Shown: piece after piece, positions 1 to 10,286 of the stretch
Layout: each line of letters starts with the position of its first letter
Position numbering within the stretch: position 1 is the stretch's first letter
Source of the DNA: Streptomyces sp. NBC_00448
GTDB taxonomy: Bacteria > Actinomycetota > Actinomycetes > Streptomycetales > Streptomycetaceae
Length of the DNA stretch: 64,000 nucleotides
Direction: 5' to 3'
Assembly: GCF_036014115.1 (NCBI RefSeq)
Contig: NZ_CP107913.1
Coordinates: 7,178,501-7,242,500, forward strand
The notes under the pieces: model-generated
Told to the model about the DNA's origin: nothing
Databases searched by the model: none
Seen by the model: only the letters and a program-made list of their open reading frames with translations
Made by a program: the position numbers and the translations under genes

Positions 1-939
1 CGCACCGGGATCAAGGTCAAGTACACCGAGGACATCAACGACAACGTCGAGTTCTTCGGCAAGATCAAGCCGCAGCTCGCCGCGGGCCAGGACACCGGCC
101 GCGACCTGATGGTGCTCACCGACTGGCTGGCCGGCCGGATGATCCGGCTCGGCTGGGTGCAGCAACTCGACTCCGCGAACCTGCCGCACGCCTACGCCAA
201 CCTGGAGCAGCGTTTCCGCAGCCCCGAGTGGGACCCCGGCCGCGCCTACTCCTACCCCTGGCAGGGCATCGCCACCTGTATCGCCTACAACAAGAAGGCC
301 ACCGGCGGGCGGAAGATCAGCTCCGTCTCCCAACTCCTCGACGACAGCTCGCTCAAGGGCAAGGTCGCCATGCTCTCCGAGATGCGCGACACCATCGGGA
401 TGACCCTGCTCGACATGGGCGAGCTGCCCGAGAAGGTCACCGACGACACCTTCGACGCGGCCGTCGCCCGCATCCAGAAGGCCGTCGACAGCCAGCAGAT
501 CCGGAAGTTCACCGGCAACGACTACACCGACGGCCTCAGCAAGGGCGACATCGCCGCCTGCCTGGCCTGGGCCGGCGACCTGGTCCAACTGCGCCTCGAC
601 GACCCCGACATCGAGTACGTCTTCCCCGACTCGGGCTTCCTGTCGTCCACCGACAACCTGCTGATCCCCGACAAGGCCCGGCACAAGACGAACGCGGAAC
701 GGCTGATCGACTACTACTACGAGCCCGCGGTCGCCGCGCAGGTCTCGGCGTACATCAACTACGTGTGCCCGGTCGCCGGGGTGAAGCCGTACCTGGCGAA
801 GATCGACCCGAAGCTGGCGAGCAACCCGCTGATCATCCCCGACGCGGCCATGGACGCCAAGGGCCACGACTTCCGCTCGCTCACCGACGCCCAGGACGCG
901 CGGTACGAGGACAAGTTCTCCAAGCTCATCGGCGCCTGA
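1..939 (+). CDS. potD: Polyamine ABC transporter substrate-binding protein (5' end missing)
   Basis: This is the periplasmic-type (here extracytoplasmic) solute receptor of a spermidine/putrescine importer. The frame is open from base 1, so the signal peptide and N-terminus lie outside the window; 312 residues are visible. The visible start (KVKYTEDINDNVEFFGKIKP) and the later segments typical of PotD (ITLLDMGE-like hinge, DYTDGLSKGDIA, a C-terminal PDAAMDAKGHDFRSL) fit the family. The gene is followed after 35 bases by the ATPase gene and then by two permease genes, so the operon is a complete importer. Ligand choice among putrescine, spermidine and related amines cannot be read from the sequence. 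Confidence 0.9.
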   Translation, partial: RTGIKVKYTEDINDNVEFFGKIKPQLAAGQDTGRDLMVLTDWLAGRMIRLGWVQQLDSANLPHAYANLEQRFRSPEWDPGRAYSYPWQGIATCIAYNKKATGGRKISSVSQLLDDSSLKGKVAMLSEMRDTIGMTLLDMGELPEKVTDDTFDAAVARIQKAVDSQQIRKFTGNDYTDGLSKGDIAACLAWAGDLVQLRLDDPDIEYVFPDSGFLSSTDNLLIPDKARHKTNAERLIDYYYEPAVAAQVSAYINYVCPVAGVKPYLAKIDPKLASNPLIIPDAAMDAKGHDFRSLTDAQDARYEDKFSKLIGA

Positions 940-974
940 CCCCGGCCTGCTCCCGCACCCCCCGAGGACAACCC

Positions 975-2225
975 ATGACGACCCCCAGCACGAGCACAGC
1001 GAAGTCCGCCGACGCCGCCGTCCGCCTCACCGGGATCAGCAAGTCCTACGGCGCCTTCACCGCCGTCCACCCGCTCGAACTGGCGGTGCCGGCCGGCTCG
1101 TTCTTCGCGCTGCTCGGCGCGTCCGGCTGCGGCAAGACCACCACCCTGCGGATGATCGCCGGCCTGGAGACGCCCAGCACCGGCGCGGTGCACCTGGGCG
1201 GCCAGGACGTCACCGCGCTGCCGCCGTACAAGCGCCCGGTCAACACCGTCTTCCAGAACTACGCGCTCTTCCCGCACCTGGACGTCTACGAGAACGTGGC
1301 GTTCGGGCTGCGCCGGCGCGGCATCAAGCCGGTGAAGAAGCAGGTCGGCGAGATGCTCGAACTGGTGCAGCTCGGCCCGCTGGCCCGGCGCCGGCCGCAC
1401 CAGCTCTCCGGCGGCCAGCAGCAGCGCGTCGCGGTGGCCCGCGCGCTGATCAACCAGCCGAAGGTGCTGCTGCTCGACGAGCCGCTCGGCGCGCTCGACC
1501 TGAAGCTGCGCCGCCAGATGCAGCTCGAACTCAAGCGCATCCAGACCGAGGTGGGCATCACCTTCATCCACGTCACCCACGACCAGGAGGAGGCCATGAC
1601 GATGGCCGACACCGTCGCGGTGATGAACGCCGGCCGGGTCGAGCAGATGGGCGCGCCCGCCGACCTCTACGAGAACCCCTCCTCCACCTTCGTCGCGAAC
1701 TTCCTCGGCACCTCCAACCTGATCGAGGCCGAGGTCACCGGCGTCGCCGACGGCACCCTCACGCTCACCCGCGCCGGGCAGGAACTGGCGCTGCCCGCCG
1801 CCCGCTGCCGTACCGAGGCGGCCCGCGGCGACCGGGTGCTGGCCGGGGTCCGCCCGGAGAAGATCACCCTCGTGCACCGCGACGACGCGGCCGGCGTGCC
1901 CGCCGGCCGGAACCGGATATCCGGCCGGATCGTGGACTCCAGCTTCATCGGCGTGTCCACCCAGTACGTGGTCGACAGCCCGGTCTGCACCGGCCTCGAG
2001 GTCTTCGTGCCGAACGTGGAGCGCGACGCCCGGCTGGTGCCCGGCGCGCCGGTCGTCCTGCACTGGAACCCCGAGCACACCTTCGGACTCGACGCGGGAC
2101 AGGACATCGGCGCCGGCCTGGACGCGGGGCTGGACGACGCGGCCGGCGACGGGAGGACCGGCGGCGCCGAGTCGCGGGCCGGCGGCACCGACCGCACCGA
2201 GTCCGCCGAGGGGGCCGCCGTATGA
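975..2225 (+). CDS. potA: Polyamine ABC transporter ATP-binding protein
   Basis: This 416-residue ATPase energises the polyamine importer on the cytoplasmic face. Visible motifs are Walker A GASGCGKT at residues 48-55, the signature LSGGQQQR at 144-151, and a Walker B ending in LLLDEP with Asp168. A C-terminal TOBE-type region (about 280-370) follows, as in PotA/FbpC-type MOI ATPases. The last 45 residues are a Gly/Asp/Ala-rich tail that the family usually lacks. The frame is open further upstream, but ATG 975 is chosen because GAGGA at 964-968 sits 6 bases before it. The stop overlaps the next gene's start (ATGA). Confidence 0.92.
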   Translation: MTTPSTSTAKSADAAVRLTGISKSYGAFTAVHPLELAVPAGSFFALLGASGCGKTTTLRMIAGLETPSTGAVHLGGQDVTALPPYKRPVNTVFQNYALFPHLDVYENVAFGLRRRGIKPVKKQVGEMLELVQLGPLARRRPHQLSGGQQQRVAVARALINQPKVLLLDEPLGALDLKLRRQMQLELKRIQTEVGITFIHVTHDQEEAMTMADTVAVMNAGRVEQMGAPADLYENPSSTFVANFLGTSNLIEAEVTGVADGTLTLTRAGQELALPAARCRTEAARGDRVLAGVRPEKITLVHRDDAAGVPAGRNRISGRIVDSSFIGVSTQYVVDSPVCTGLEVFVPNVERDARLVPGAPVVLHWNPEHTFGLDAGQDIGAGLDAGLDDAAGDGRTGGAESRAGGTDRTESAEGAAV

Positions 2226-3163
2226 CCGCCGCCACCGAACCCCTGCCGCCGCCCGCCGCGGCGCCGCCCCGGCCGCCCAAGGCGATGCGCCGGGCCGCCG
2301 CCCGCCGGCGTCGGGTGCCCTACCTGCTGCTGCTGGCCGGGGTGGCCTGGCTGCTGGTCTTCTTCGTCGCCCCGATGGTCTACCAGGCGTCCACCTCGGT
2401 GCAGACCGGCACCCTGGAGGACGGCTTCAAGGTCACCTGGCACTTCGCCACCTACTGGGACGCGCTGAGCGAGTACTGGCCGCACTTCGTGCGCTCCCTG
2501 GTCTACGCCGGCATCGCCACCGCGCTGTGCCTGGTGATCGGCTACCCGCTGGCGTACACCATCGCCTTCCGGGCCGGGCGGTGGCGCAACGTGCTGCTGA
2601 TCCTGGTGATCGCGCCGTTCTTCACCAGCTTCCTGATCCGCACCCTCGCCTGGGAGACGATCCTCGCCGACCAGGGGCCGGTGGTGTCCTTCCTCAACGA
2701 CGTCCACCTGCTCGACGTGACGTCCTGGCTGCGGATCACCCAGGGCGACCGGGTGCTGGCCACCCCGCTGGCCGTGGTGTGCGGCCTGACCTACAACTTC
2801 CTGCCGTTCATGATCCTGCCGCTGTACACCTCGCTGGAGCGGGTCGACGGCCGGCTGCACGAAGCGGCCGGCGACCTGTACGCCACCCCGTTCACCGTCT
2901 TCCGCAAGGTGACCTTCCCGCTGTCGATGCCCGGCGTGGTGGCCGGCACCCTGCTGACCTTCATCCCCGCCTCCGGGGACTACATCAACGCCGAGTTGCT
3001 GGGCTCCACCAACCAGCAGATGATCGGCAACGTCATCGAGTCGCAGTTCCTGCGGGTGCTCGACTACCCGACGGCGGCCGCCCTCTCGTTCCTCCTGATG
3101 GCCGTCATCCTCGCCGTCGTCACCCTCTACATCCGCCGGGCCGGAACGGAGGAGCTGGTCTGA
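2222..3163 (+). CDS. potB: Polyamine ABC transporter permease (PotB type)
   Basis: This is a membrane-spanning permease subunit of 313 residues. A hydrophobic segment at about 35-58 follows a Pro/Ala/Arg-rich cytoplasmic leader, and five more hydrophobic segments follow. The EAA loop that docks on the ATPase is clear (EAAGDLYATPFTVFRKVTFP). PotB normally pairs with PotC, which is the next gene. Translation is probably coupled on both sides, with ATGA overlaps at 2222 and 3163. Substrate assignment comes from the operon, not from this protein alone. Confidence 0.9.
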   Translation: MTAATEPLPPPAAAPPRPPKAMRRAAARRRRVPYLLLLAGVAWLLVFFVAPMVYQASTSVQTGTLEDGFKVTWHFATYWDALSEYWPHFVRSLVYAGIATALCLVIGYPLAYTIAFRAGRWRNVLLILVIAPFFTSFLIRTLAWETILADQGPVVSFLNDVHLLDVTSWLRITQGDRVLATPLAVVCGLTYNFLPFMILPLYTSLERVDGRLHEAAGDLYATPFTVFRKVTFPLSMPGVVAGTLLTFIPASGDYINAELLGSTNQQMIGNVIESQFLRVLDYPTAAALSFLLMAVILAVVTLYIRRAGTEELV

Positions 3164-3960
3164 TGCGCCTGATCCGCCGGCTGCGCGCCAACCTCGTGGT
3201 GATCGCGGGCGTCCTCGCCCTCGGCTACCTCATCCTGCCGAACCTGGTGGTGCTCGCCTTCTCCTTCAACAAGCCCAAGAGCCGCTTCAACTACACCTGG
3301 AACCAGTTCTCCACCGACGCCTGGCAGCACCCCTGCGGCGTCGCCGGCATGTGCGGCTCGCTCACCCTCAGCCTGAAGATCGCGGTCTACGCCACCCTCG
3401 CCGCCACCGTGCTCGGCACCATGACCGCCTTCGCGCTGGCCCGCTACCGCTTCCGCGGCCGAGCCGCCACCAACATGCTGATCTTCCTGCCGATGGCGAT
3501 GCCCGAGGTGGTGATGGGCGCCTCGCTCGGCACCCTCTTCCTCAACATGCGCATCCAGTTCGGCTTCTGGACCATCCTCATCGCGCACATCATGTTCTGC
3601 CTGAGCTTCGTGGTGACCGCGGTCAAGGCCCGCGTGATGAGCATGGACCCGCGGCTGGAGCAGGCCGCGCAGGACCTCTACGCCACCCCGACGCAGACCT
3701 TCCTGCGGGTCACGCTGCCGCTGGCGGCACCCGGCATCGCGGCCGGCGCGCTGCTGTCGTTCGCGCTGTCCTTCGACGACTACATCATCACCAGCTTCAA
3801 CGCCGGCAACAGCGTCACCTTCCCGATGTTCGTCTGGGGCTCGGCGCAGCGCGGCACCCCGGTACAGGTCAACGTGATCGGCACCGCCGTGTTCGTGCTC
3901 GCGGTGCTGCTGGTGCTGGCGGGGCAGCTGGTCGGGGGCCGCAGGAAGGCGCGTGGCTGA
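3163..3960 (+). CDS. potC: Polyamine ABC transporter permease (PotC type)
   Basis: This is the second permease subunit, 265 residues with about six hydrophobic segments. Its EAA loop reads EQAAQDLYATPTQTFLRVTL. The start ATG 3163 overlaps the potB stop, so the two permeases are likely co-translated and form the transmembrane heterodimer. The 3' end overlaps the flavoprotein gene by 8 bases, which ties uptake to amine oxidation. The extracytoplasmic loop has two Cys (HPCGVAGMCGS) that could form a disulfide; that is only an inference. Confidence 0.9.
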   Translation: MRLIRRLRANLVVIAGVLALGYLILPNLVVLAFSFNKPKSRFNYTWNQFSTDAWQHPCGVAGMCGSLTLSLKIAVYATLAATVLGTMTAFALARYRFRGRAATNMLIFLPMAMPEVVMGASLGTLFLNMRIQFGFWTILIAHIMFCLSFVVTAVKARVMSMDPRLEQAAQDLYATPTQTFLRVTLPLAAPGIAAGALLSFALSFDDYIITSFNAGNSVTFPMFVWGSAQRGTPVQVNVIGTAVFVLAVLLVLAGQLVGGRRKARG

Positions 3961-5356
3961 CATGGACCCGGCCCGCGCGCTCGCCGCCGCCCGCCCGCTG
4001 CCGTACTGGCTCGACGACCCGGCCCGGCCGGACGCCGAGCCGGCCCTGGCCGGCGCCGAGCACTGCGACCTGCTGGTGATCGGCGGCGGCTACAGCGGGC
4101 TGTGGACGGCGCTGCTGGCGAAGGAGCGCGACCCGGACCGGGACGTGGTGCTGGTCGAGGGCGGCCGGATCGGCGCGGCCGCCTCCGGCCGCAACGGCGG
4201 CTTCTGCGCGGCCAGCCTCACCCACGGCACCGCCAACGGACTGGCGCGCTGGCCCGAGGAGTTCGCGACCCTCCAGGCGCTCGGCGAGCGCAACCTCGAC
4301 GCCATCGAGGCCGCCGTCGCACGCTACGGCCTGGACTGCGAGTTCGAGCGGACCGGCGAGATCGACGTGGCCACCGCCGACCACCAGGTCGAGGAGTTGC
4401 GCGAGGCCCACGCCACCGCCGTGCGGCACGGCCTGGACCTGGAACTGCTCGACCGCGACCAGGTGCGCGCCGAGGTCGACTCGCCCACCTTCCGCGCCGG
4501 CCTGTACGACCGCAGGGGCGTCGCGCTGGTCCACCCGGCCAAGCTCGCCTGGGGCCTGAAGCGCGCCGCCACCCGGGCCGGCGTGCGCATCCACGAGCAC
4601 ACCCCCGCCACGGCCCTGGTCCGGCACGGCGCCGCGCTCGCCGTGCGCACCCCGTACGGCAGGGTGCTCGCCCACCATGTGGCCCTGGGCACCGGCGTGT
4701 TCCCCTCCTTGCTGCGCCGCACCCGGCACCACACCGTGCCGGTCTACGACTACGCCCTGACCACCGAACCCCTCACCGCCGACCAACGCTCCGCGATCGG
4801 CTGGCGCGGCCGGCAGGGCCTGGGCGACAGCGCCAACCGCTTCCACTACTTCCGGCTGACCGCCGACGGCCGCGTGCTGTGGGGCGGTTACGACGCGATC
4901 TACCCGCGCGGCGGCCGGATGAGCGCCGCGTACGACCACCGCCCGGAGACGTACCTGCGGCTGGCCCGGCACTTCTTCGCCTGCTTCCCGCAGTTGGAGG
5001 GGGTGCGGTTCAGCCACGCCTGGGGCGGCGCGATCGACACCTGCACCCGCTTCTCGGCGTTCTTCGGCACGGCGTACGGCGGGAGGGTCGCGTACGCGGC
5101 CGGGTACACCGGACTCGGCGTCGGCGCCACGCGGTTCGGCGCCGAGGTGATGCTCGACCTGCTGGCCGGGCGGCCCACCGAGCGCACCGCGCTCACCATG
5201 GTGCGCGAGCGCCCGCTGCCCTTCCCGCCCGAGCCGCTGGCCACCGCCGGGATCGGGCTGACCCAGTGGTCACTGGCCCGCGCCGACCGCGCGCAGGGGC
5301 GGCGCAACCTGTGGCTGCGCGCCCTGGACCGGGCCGGTCTCGGCTTCGACTCGTGA
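3953..5356 (+). CDS. FAD-dependent amine oxidoreductase (PuuB/DAO family)
   Basis: This is a D-amino-acid-oxidase-fold flavoprotein of about 467 residues. The Rossmann motif (LLVIGGGYSGLWTALLAKE) lies near residue 40 and is followed by the family segment GAAASGRNGGFC. Members act on gamma-glutamylputrescine, sarcosine or related amines. Its position as last gene of a polyamine importer operon favours oxidation of an imported or glutamylated polyamine, which is inference. Two starts are possible: GTG 3953, only 3 bases after AGGAAGG at 3943-3949, or ATG 3962, 12 bases after it. Neither spacing is ideal. A hairpin follows the stop. Confidence 0.85.
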   Translation: MADMDPARALAAARPLPYWLDDPARPDAEPALAGAEHCDLLVIGGGYSGLWTALLAKERDPDRDVVLVEGGRIGAAASGRNGGFCAASLTHGTANGLARWPEEFATLQALGERNLDAIEAAVARYGLDCEFERTGEIDVATADHQVEELREAHATAVRHGLDLELLDRDQVRAEVDSPTFRAGLYDRRGVALVHPAKLAWGLKRAATRAGVRIHEHTPATALVRHGAALAVRTPYGRVLAHHVALGTGVFPSLLRRTRHHTVPVYDYALTTEPLTADQRSAIGWRGRQGLGDSANRFHYFRLTADGRVLWGGYDAIYPRGGRMSAAYDHRPETYLRLARHFFACFPQLEGVRFSHAWGGAIDTCTRFSAFFGTAYGGRVAYAAGYTGLGVGATRFGAEVMLDLLAGRPTERTALTMVRERPLPFPPEPLATAGIGLTQWSLARADRAQGRRNLWLRALDRAGLGFDS

Positions 5357-5392
5357 GCGGCCCGCACCCGGCCCGCGCCTCCCCGGCTGTGA

Positions 5393-5438
5393 GCCGGATC
5401 ACTACCAATGGGTAGCGAAACCCGCGTAATGATCCGGC
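5393..5438 (+). terminator. Imperfect hairpin after the polyamine operon
   Basis: Arms gccggatcactac (5393-5405) and gtaatgatccggc (5426-5438) pair over 13 positions with one mismatch around a 20-base loop. A smaller hairpin (ccggct/agccgg) overlaps its 5' side at about 5382-5397. It lies 36 bases after the flavoprotein stop and could end that transcript. There is no T-run, so a factor-independent terminator is only a guess. Confidence 0.4.
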
Positions 5439-5447
5439 CCCACCCCT

Positions 5448-5484
5448 GTCTCTCGTGTGACGGCAGACGCGTCACACGAGAGAC
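5448..5484 (+). promoter_or_regulatory. Perfect 15-bp inverted repeat abutting a ribosome binding site
   Basis: gtctctcgtgtgacg (5448-5462) and its exact reverse complement (5470-5484) flank a 7-base loop. The 3' arm ends exactly where the GGAGGG ribosome binding site (5485-5490) of the next gene begins. It could be a leader-RNA hairpin affecting ribosome access, or a dyad operator for a dimeric repressor. No promoter elements were identified with confidence nearby. Confidence 0.6.
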
Positions 5485-5498
5485 GGAGGGGGCCCACG

Positions 5499-5948
5499 AT
5501 GGCCGACGCAGGCGCGAAGAGCGCGGTGGAGTGGCTGGCTTCGGTAGCGGACGACCCGCGGGGGTGCAGGTGGGAGTGGGAGCGCAGCGCGCTCGGGGTG
5601 GCGCTGCTGCCCGCCGGGCGGCAGTGGGACGTGCTGATCCTGCCCGGCAGGATCGGCTATCCCACGCTCGACGTGCTGACCCGGCTGATGGGCCGGACCG
5701 GCCCGGTGCTCGCCGACTTCGGCGACGCCCGGATGGGGTTCTTCGTGCCGCCGGGCACCGCCGCCCGCTGGCTCGGCACCGGGGTGCGGGGGGCCGGGCG
5801 CGGCACCTGGATCGTGGTGCCCTACCCCGGCCGGCCGACCGGGGGAGTGCGCTGGCTGGTCCCCCCGGACGGCTCCGGGCACCTCACCGACCCGGTGGTG
5901 CTGGAACTGGCGATGCACGAGGCGGCCGCCCAGCTCGCCGGTGGGTAG
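5499..5948 (+). CDS. Conserved hypothetical protein, 149 aa
   Basis: I recall similar short proteins from other Streptomyces but know no function. It is soluble, with no signal peptide or membrane segment. It is rich in Trp, Gly and Pro and has regularly spaced hydrophobic strands (WDVLILPGR, TGPVLADFGD, GRGTWIVVPYPG), which suggests an alpha/beta domain. A distant resemblance to the N-terminal domain of bifunctional primase-polymerases is possible but unproven. ATG 5499 is chosen over upstream starts because GGAGGG at 5485-5490 lies 8 bases before it. The inverted repeat directly upstream is the most notable thing about this gene. Confidence 0.75.
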   Translation: MADAGAKSAVEWLASVADDPRGCRWEWERSALGVALLPAGRQWDVLILPGRIGYPTLDVLTRLMGRTGPVLADFGDARMGFFVPPGTAARWLGTGVRGAGRGTWIVVPYPGRPTGGVRWLVPPDGSGHLTDPVVLELAMHEAAAQLAGG

Positions 5949-6039
5949 GTCCCGGGCCCTCCGGCCCGGCCCGGGTGCTTGTGGCAGCCCGCCGCCCGTG
6001 GCGACACTGGCGGCAGACGACGACGGAAGGGTTCACCCC

Positions 6040-7539
<1,500 letters not shown>

Positions 7540-7565
7540 CCCCCTGCCGACCCCGCGGGCGCCGC

Positions 7566-8630
7566 TCAGACCCCGTCGCGGCCCCCGCGGGCGCCGTCCT
7601 CCGTGGCGTCGCCGCCCGTGCCGTCCCCGCCCGCATCCCCGTCCGCCTCCTCGTCGCTGCCGCCGCCGCGGCCGGCCGCCCCCGGCACCAGCCGCGCGGC
7701 CGCCGCGGCCGACAGCAGCGCCACCGCCAGGCACCAGCTCGCCAGCACGTCCAGCGGCCAGTGGTAGTCGCACCACACCAGCGCCACGCCCACCAGCAGC
7801 GCCAGCAGCACGGTGCCCGCGGCCAGCAGCGCGCGCACCGCCGTACGGCGGACGAACGGCAGCAGCACCAGCGCGGCCAGCCCGAACGCCATGGAGGACG
7901 TCGCGGTGTGCCCGGAGGGGAAGTAGCCGTAGTTCGGGTCGGCGTGCACCCGGCCCGGCGCCGGGCGGTCCACCCCCGACTTCACCGCACCCACCAGCAC
8001 CGGCAGCAGGCACATCGCCAGCGCCGCCGCGCCCGGCGGCACCCACCAGCGCGGCAGCCCCGCCCGGCGCCCCAGACGGGCGGCCAGGACCAGGGCGACC
8101 AGCAGCACCGGCACGGCCACCGCGATGTCGCCGAGGTCGCACAGCAGATGGGCGAGCCCGTCGTAGCCGGGATGCGCGGCGGCCGTGCGCCGTACGTCGC
8201 GCAGCAGCCGCCCGTCGTCGGCGACCAGCCGGCCGCCGGCCGACACCTGCCAGGTCAGCAGGCAGAAGGCGGTGACGGCGAGCGCGAAGACGGTGAGCAG
8301 CGCGAAGAGCGCCCGGAAAGGAGTCAGCCGCCCCGGAACAGGGGGGAGAGTTCCGGGGCGGCCAGGGCGATCGCCGTACCGTCCGTCCCGGGGGGTTTGG
8401 GACGAACGGCCAGCCGATCGGCGAGGATTGCCGGAGCCAAAGGTCCCGGCTGCTTCGTGCGCGAGGGCACTGCTGCGCCGGTGATGGGGATTCATCGGCG
8501 CGGTGTCGCCCGCGGCCTCCTCGCTGGGATTCGGCCACGTGCGGGGTGTTCCTCGGAAACCGTACGTCACAGGCGGCTCATCAGGGTCGTCGATCACCCG
8601 TCCGCCATCAGGCTCGCACACCTTCTTCAC
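7566..8630 (-). CDS. PAP2-family membrane phosphatase
   Basis: The C-terminal two thirds is a six-helix PAP2 lipid-phosphatase-like domain. Motif 1 is KSGVDRPAP, motif 2 is FPSGHTATSS and motif 3 is CDYHWPLDVLASW. In motif 3 the usual SR pair six residues before His is absent. The last 40 residues are a charged Gly/Asp/Glu tail. The start is uncertain: the frame is open to GTG 8630, but the first 100 residues are low-complexity and no good ribosome binding site precedes GTG 8630 or ATG 8495. A perfect inverted repeat at 8328-8361 lies inside this doubtful N-terminus. The gene follows gabT on the same strand. Confidence 0.75.
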   Translation of the reverse strand: MKKVCEPDGGRVIDDPDEPPVTYGFRGTPRTWPNPSEEAAGDTAPMNPHHRRSSALAHEAAGTFGSGNPRRSAGRSSQTPRDGRYGDRPGRPGTLPPVPGRLTPFRALFALLTVFALAVTAFCLLTWQVSAGGRLVADDGRLLRDVRRTAAAHPGYDGLAHLLCDLGDIAVAVPVLLVALVLAARLGRRAGLPRWWVPPGAAALAMCLLPVLVGAVKSGVDRPAPGRVHADPNYGYFPSGHTATSSMAFGLAALVLLPFVRRTAVRALLAAGTVLLALLVGVALVWCDYHWPLDVLASWCLAVALLSAAAAARLVPGAAGRGGGSDEEADGDAGGDGTGGDATEDGARGGRDGV

Positions 8631-8682
8631 GACCCCGTCCCCCGTGTCGCACGGTTCACATCCGTCACACGGACCGCCTGGT

Positions 8683-10014
8683 TCACACGCCGGCGAGGGC
8701 CTCCTCGATGATGTCCAAGCCCTCGTTCAACAGATCCTCGCCGATCACCAGGGGCGGCAGGAAGCGCAACACGTTCCCGTAGGTGCCGCACGTCAGCACG
8801 ACCAGGCCGGCCGCGTGACACGCCTTGGCGACCGCGCCGGTCACCGCCGGGTTCGGCTCCTTCGTGCCCGGCTGCACCAGCTCGACCGCGATCATCGCAC
8901 CCCGGCCGCGCACCTCCCCGATCACCGGGAACTTCTCCTGCATCGCCCGCAGCCGCGGCGTCATCACCTCGCCGATCCGCCGCGCCCGCGCCGGCAGGTC
9001 CAGCTCCCGCATCGTCTCGATCGCGCCGAGCGCGGCCGCGCACGCCACCGGGTTGCCGCCGTAGGTGCCGCCCAGGCCACCGGAGTGCGCCGCGTCCATG
9101 ATCTCCGCTCGGCCGGTCACCGCCGCCAGCGGCAGCCCGCCCGCGATGCCCTTCGCCGTGGTGATCAGGTCCGGCACCACGCCCTCGTCCTCGCACGCGA
9201 ACCACTGCCCGGTCCGGCAGAAGCCGGTCTGGATCTCGTCCGCCACGAACACGATGCCGTTGTCCTTCGCGAACTGCGCCATCCGCGGCAGGAAGCCCTT
9301 CGCCGGCTCGATGAAGCCGCCCTCGCCCGCGATCGGCTCGATCACGATCGCGGCCACGTGGTCGGCGCCGATCTGCTTGGTGATCATGTCGATCGCCTGC
9401 GCCGCGGCCTCCTCCGCCGCGTGCTCGGGCCCGGTCAGCCAGCGGTACCCGTACGCCAGCGGCACCCGGTACACCTCCGGCGCGAACGGCCCGAAGCCCT
9501 CCTTGTACGGCATGTTCTTCGCGGTCAGCGCCATCGTGAGGTTGGTCCGGCCGTGGTAGCCGTGGTCGAACACCACCACCGCGGGGCGCTTGGTGTACGA
9601 CCGGGCGATCTTCACCGCGTTCTCCACCGCCTCGGCGCCGGAGTTGAACAGCGCGGACTTCTTCGCGTGGTCGCCCGGGGTGAGCCGCGCCAGCTCCTCG
9701 CACACCTCCACGTAACCCTCGTACGGGGTGACCATGAAGCAGGTGTGGGTGAAGTCGGCGAGCTGCGCCGAGGCGCGCCGCACCACGGCTTCCGCGCTGT
9801 TGCCGACCGACGTCACGGCGATGCCCGAGCCGAAGTCGATCAGCCGGTTGCCGTCCACGTCCTCCACGACGCCGCCGCCCGCGCGGGCCACGAACACCGG
9901 CAGCGTCACCCCCACCCCGTCGGCCACCGCGGCCGACTTCCGGGCCGCCAACTCCCGCGACTTCGGTCCTGGTACTTCCGTGACGAGCCTGCGCTCCTGC
10001 GGCACTTCGGTCAT
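8683..10014 (-). CDS. gabT: 4-aminobutyrate aminotransferase
   Basis: This is a class-III PLP transaminase of 443 residues that transfers the amino group of GABA to 2-oxoglutarate, giving succinate semialdehyde. The PLP lysine is Lys288 in TTAKGIAGGLPL, the metal/cofactor Asp lies in IVFVADEIQTGFCRTG, and NSGAEAVENAVKIAR binds the phosphate. ATG 10014 is the first start of the frame. GABA is the product of putrescine breakdown, so the gene fits the polyamine uptake and oxidation genes nearby. 5-aminovalerate transamination is an alternative within the family. The 272-base gap upstream is shared with the divergent ATPase gene. Confidence 0.9.
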   Translation of the reverse strand: MTEVPQERRLVTEVPGPKSRELAARKSAAVADGVGVTLPVFVARAGGGVVEDVDGNRLIDFGSGIAVTSVGNSAEAVVRRASAQLADFTHTCFMVTPYEGYVEVCEELARLTPGDHAKKSALFNSGAEAVENAVKIARSYTKRPAVVVFDHGYHGRTNLTMALTAKNMPYKEGFGPFAPEVYRVPLAYGYRWLTGPEHAAEEAAAQAIDMITKQIGADHVAAIVIEPIAGEGGFIEPAKGFLPRMAQFAKDNGIVFVADEIQTGFCRTGQWFACEDEGVVPDLITTAKGIAGGLPLAAVTGRAEIMDAAHSGGLGGTYGGNPVACAAALGAIETMRELDLPARARRIGEVMTPRLRAMQEKFPVIGEVRGRGAMIAVELVQPGTKEPNPAVTGAVAKACHAAGLVVLTCGTYGNVLRFLPPLVIGEDLLNEGLDIIEEALAGV

Positions 10015-10217
10015 GACGGGCGCTCTCCTTACTTACGCTCTGACGCTGTTACGGCAACGTGGCGACGTCTTCCGTGGTCTTCTGTGGTCTTCCGAGTCCT
10101 CCCGGAGAGTAGGCCGGGCCCCGGCGCACCCGCATACGCCGATAGGTAACACTGCCGCCCGCGGTTTCGCCGGTTCGGACAGTGCGGGTGGCGGCGCCGT
10201 AATACGCCAAGATCCTT

Positions 10218-10244
10218 TTGTCGGCGTAGCGGCTCGACTACATT
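10218..10244 (+). promoter_or_regulatory. Candidate promoter of the membrane ATPase gene
   Basis: TTGTCG (10218-10223) and TACATT (10239-10244) are separated by 15 bases, or 16 if the -35 is read one base earlier. This is a plausible housekeeping-sigma promoter firing about 35 bases before ATG 10287. The spacing is short, so the call is tentative. Confidence 0.35.
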
Positions 10245-10286
10245 GTGCGCATCGGCGGTGATGGAGGGGCGAGGGGCAGGCACGCG

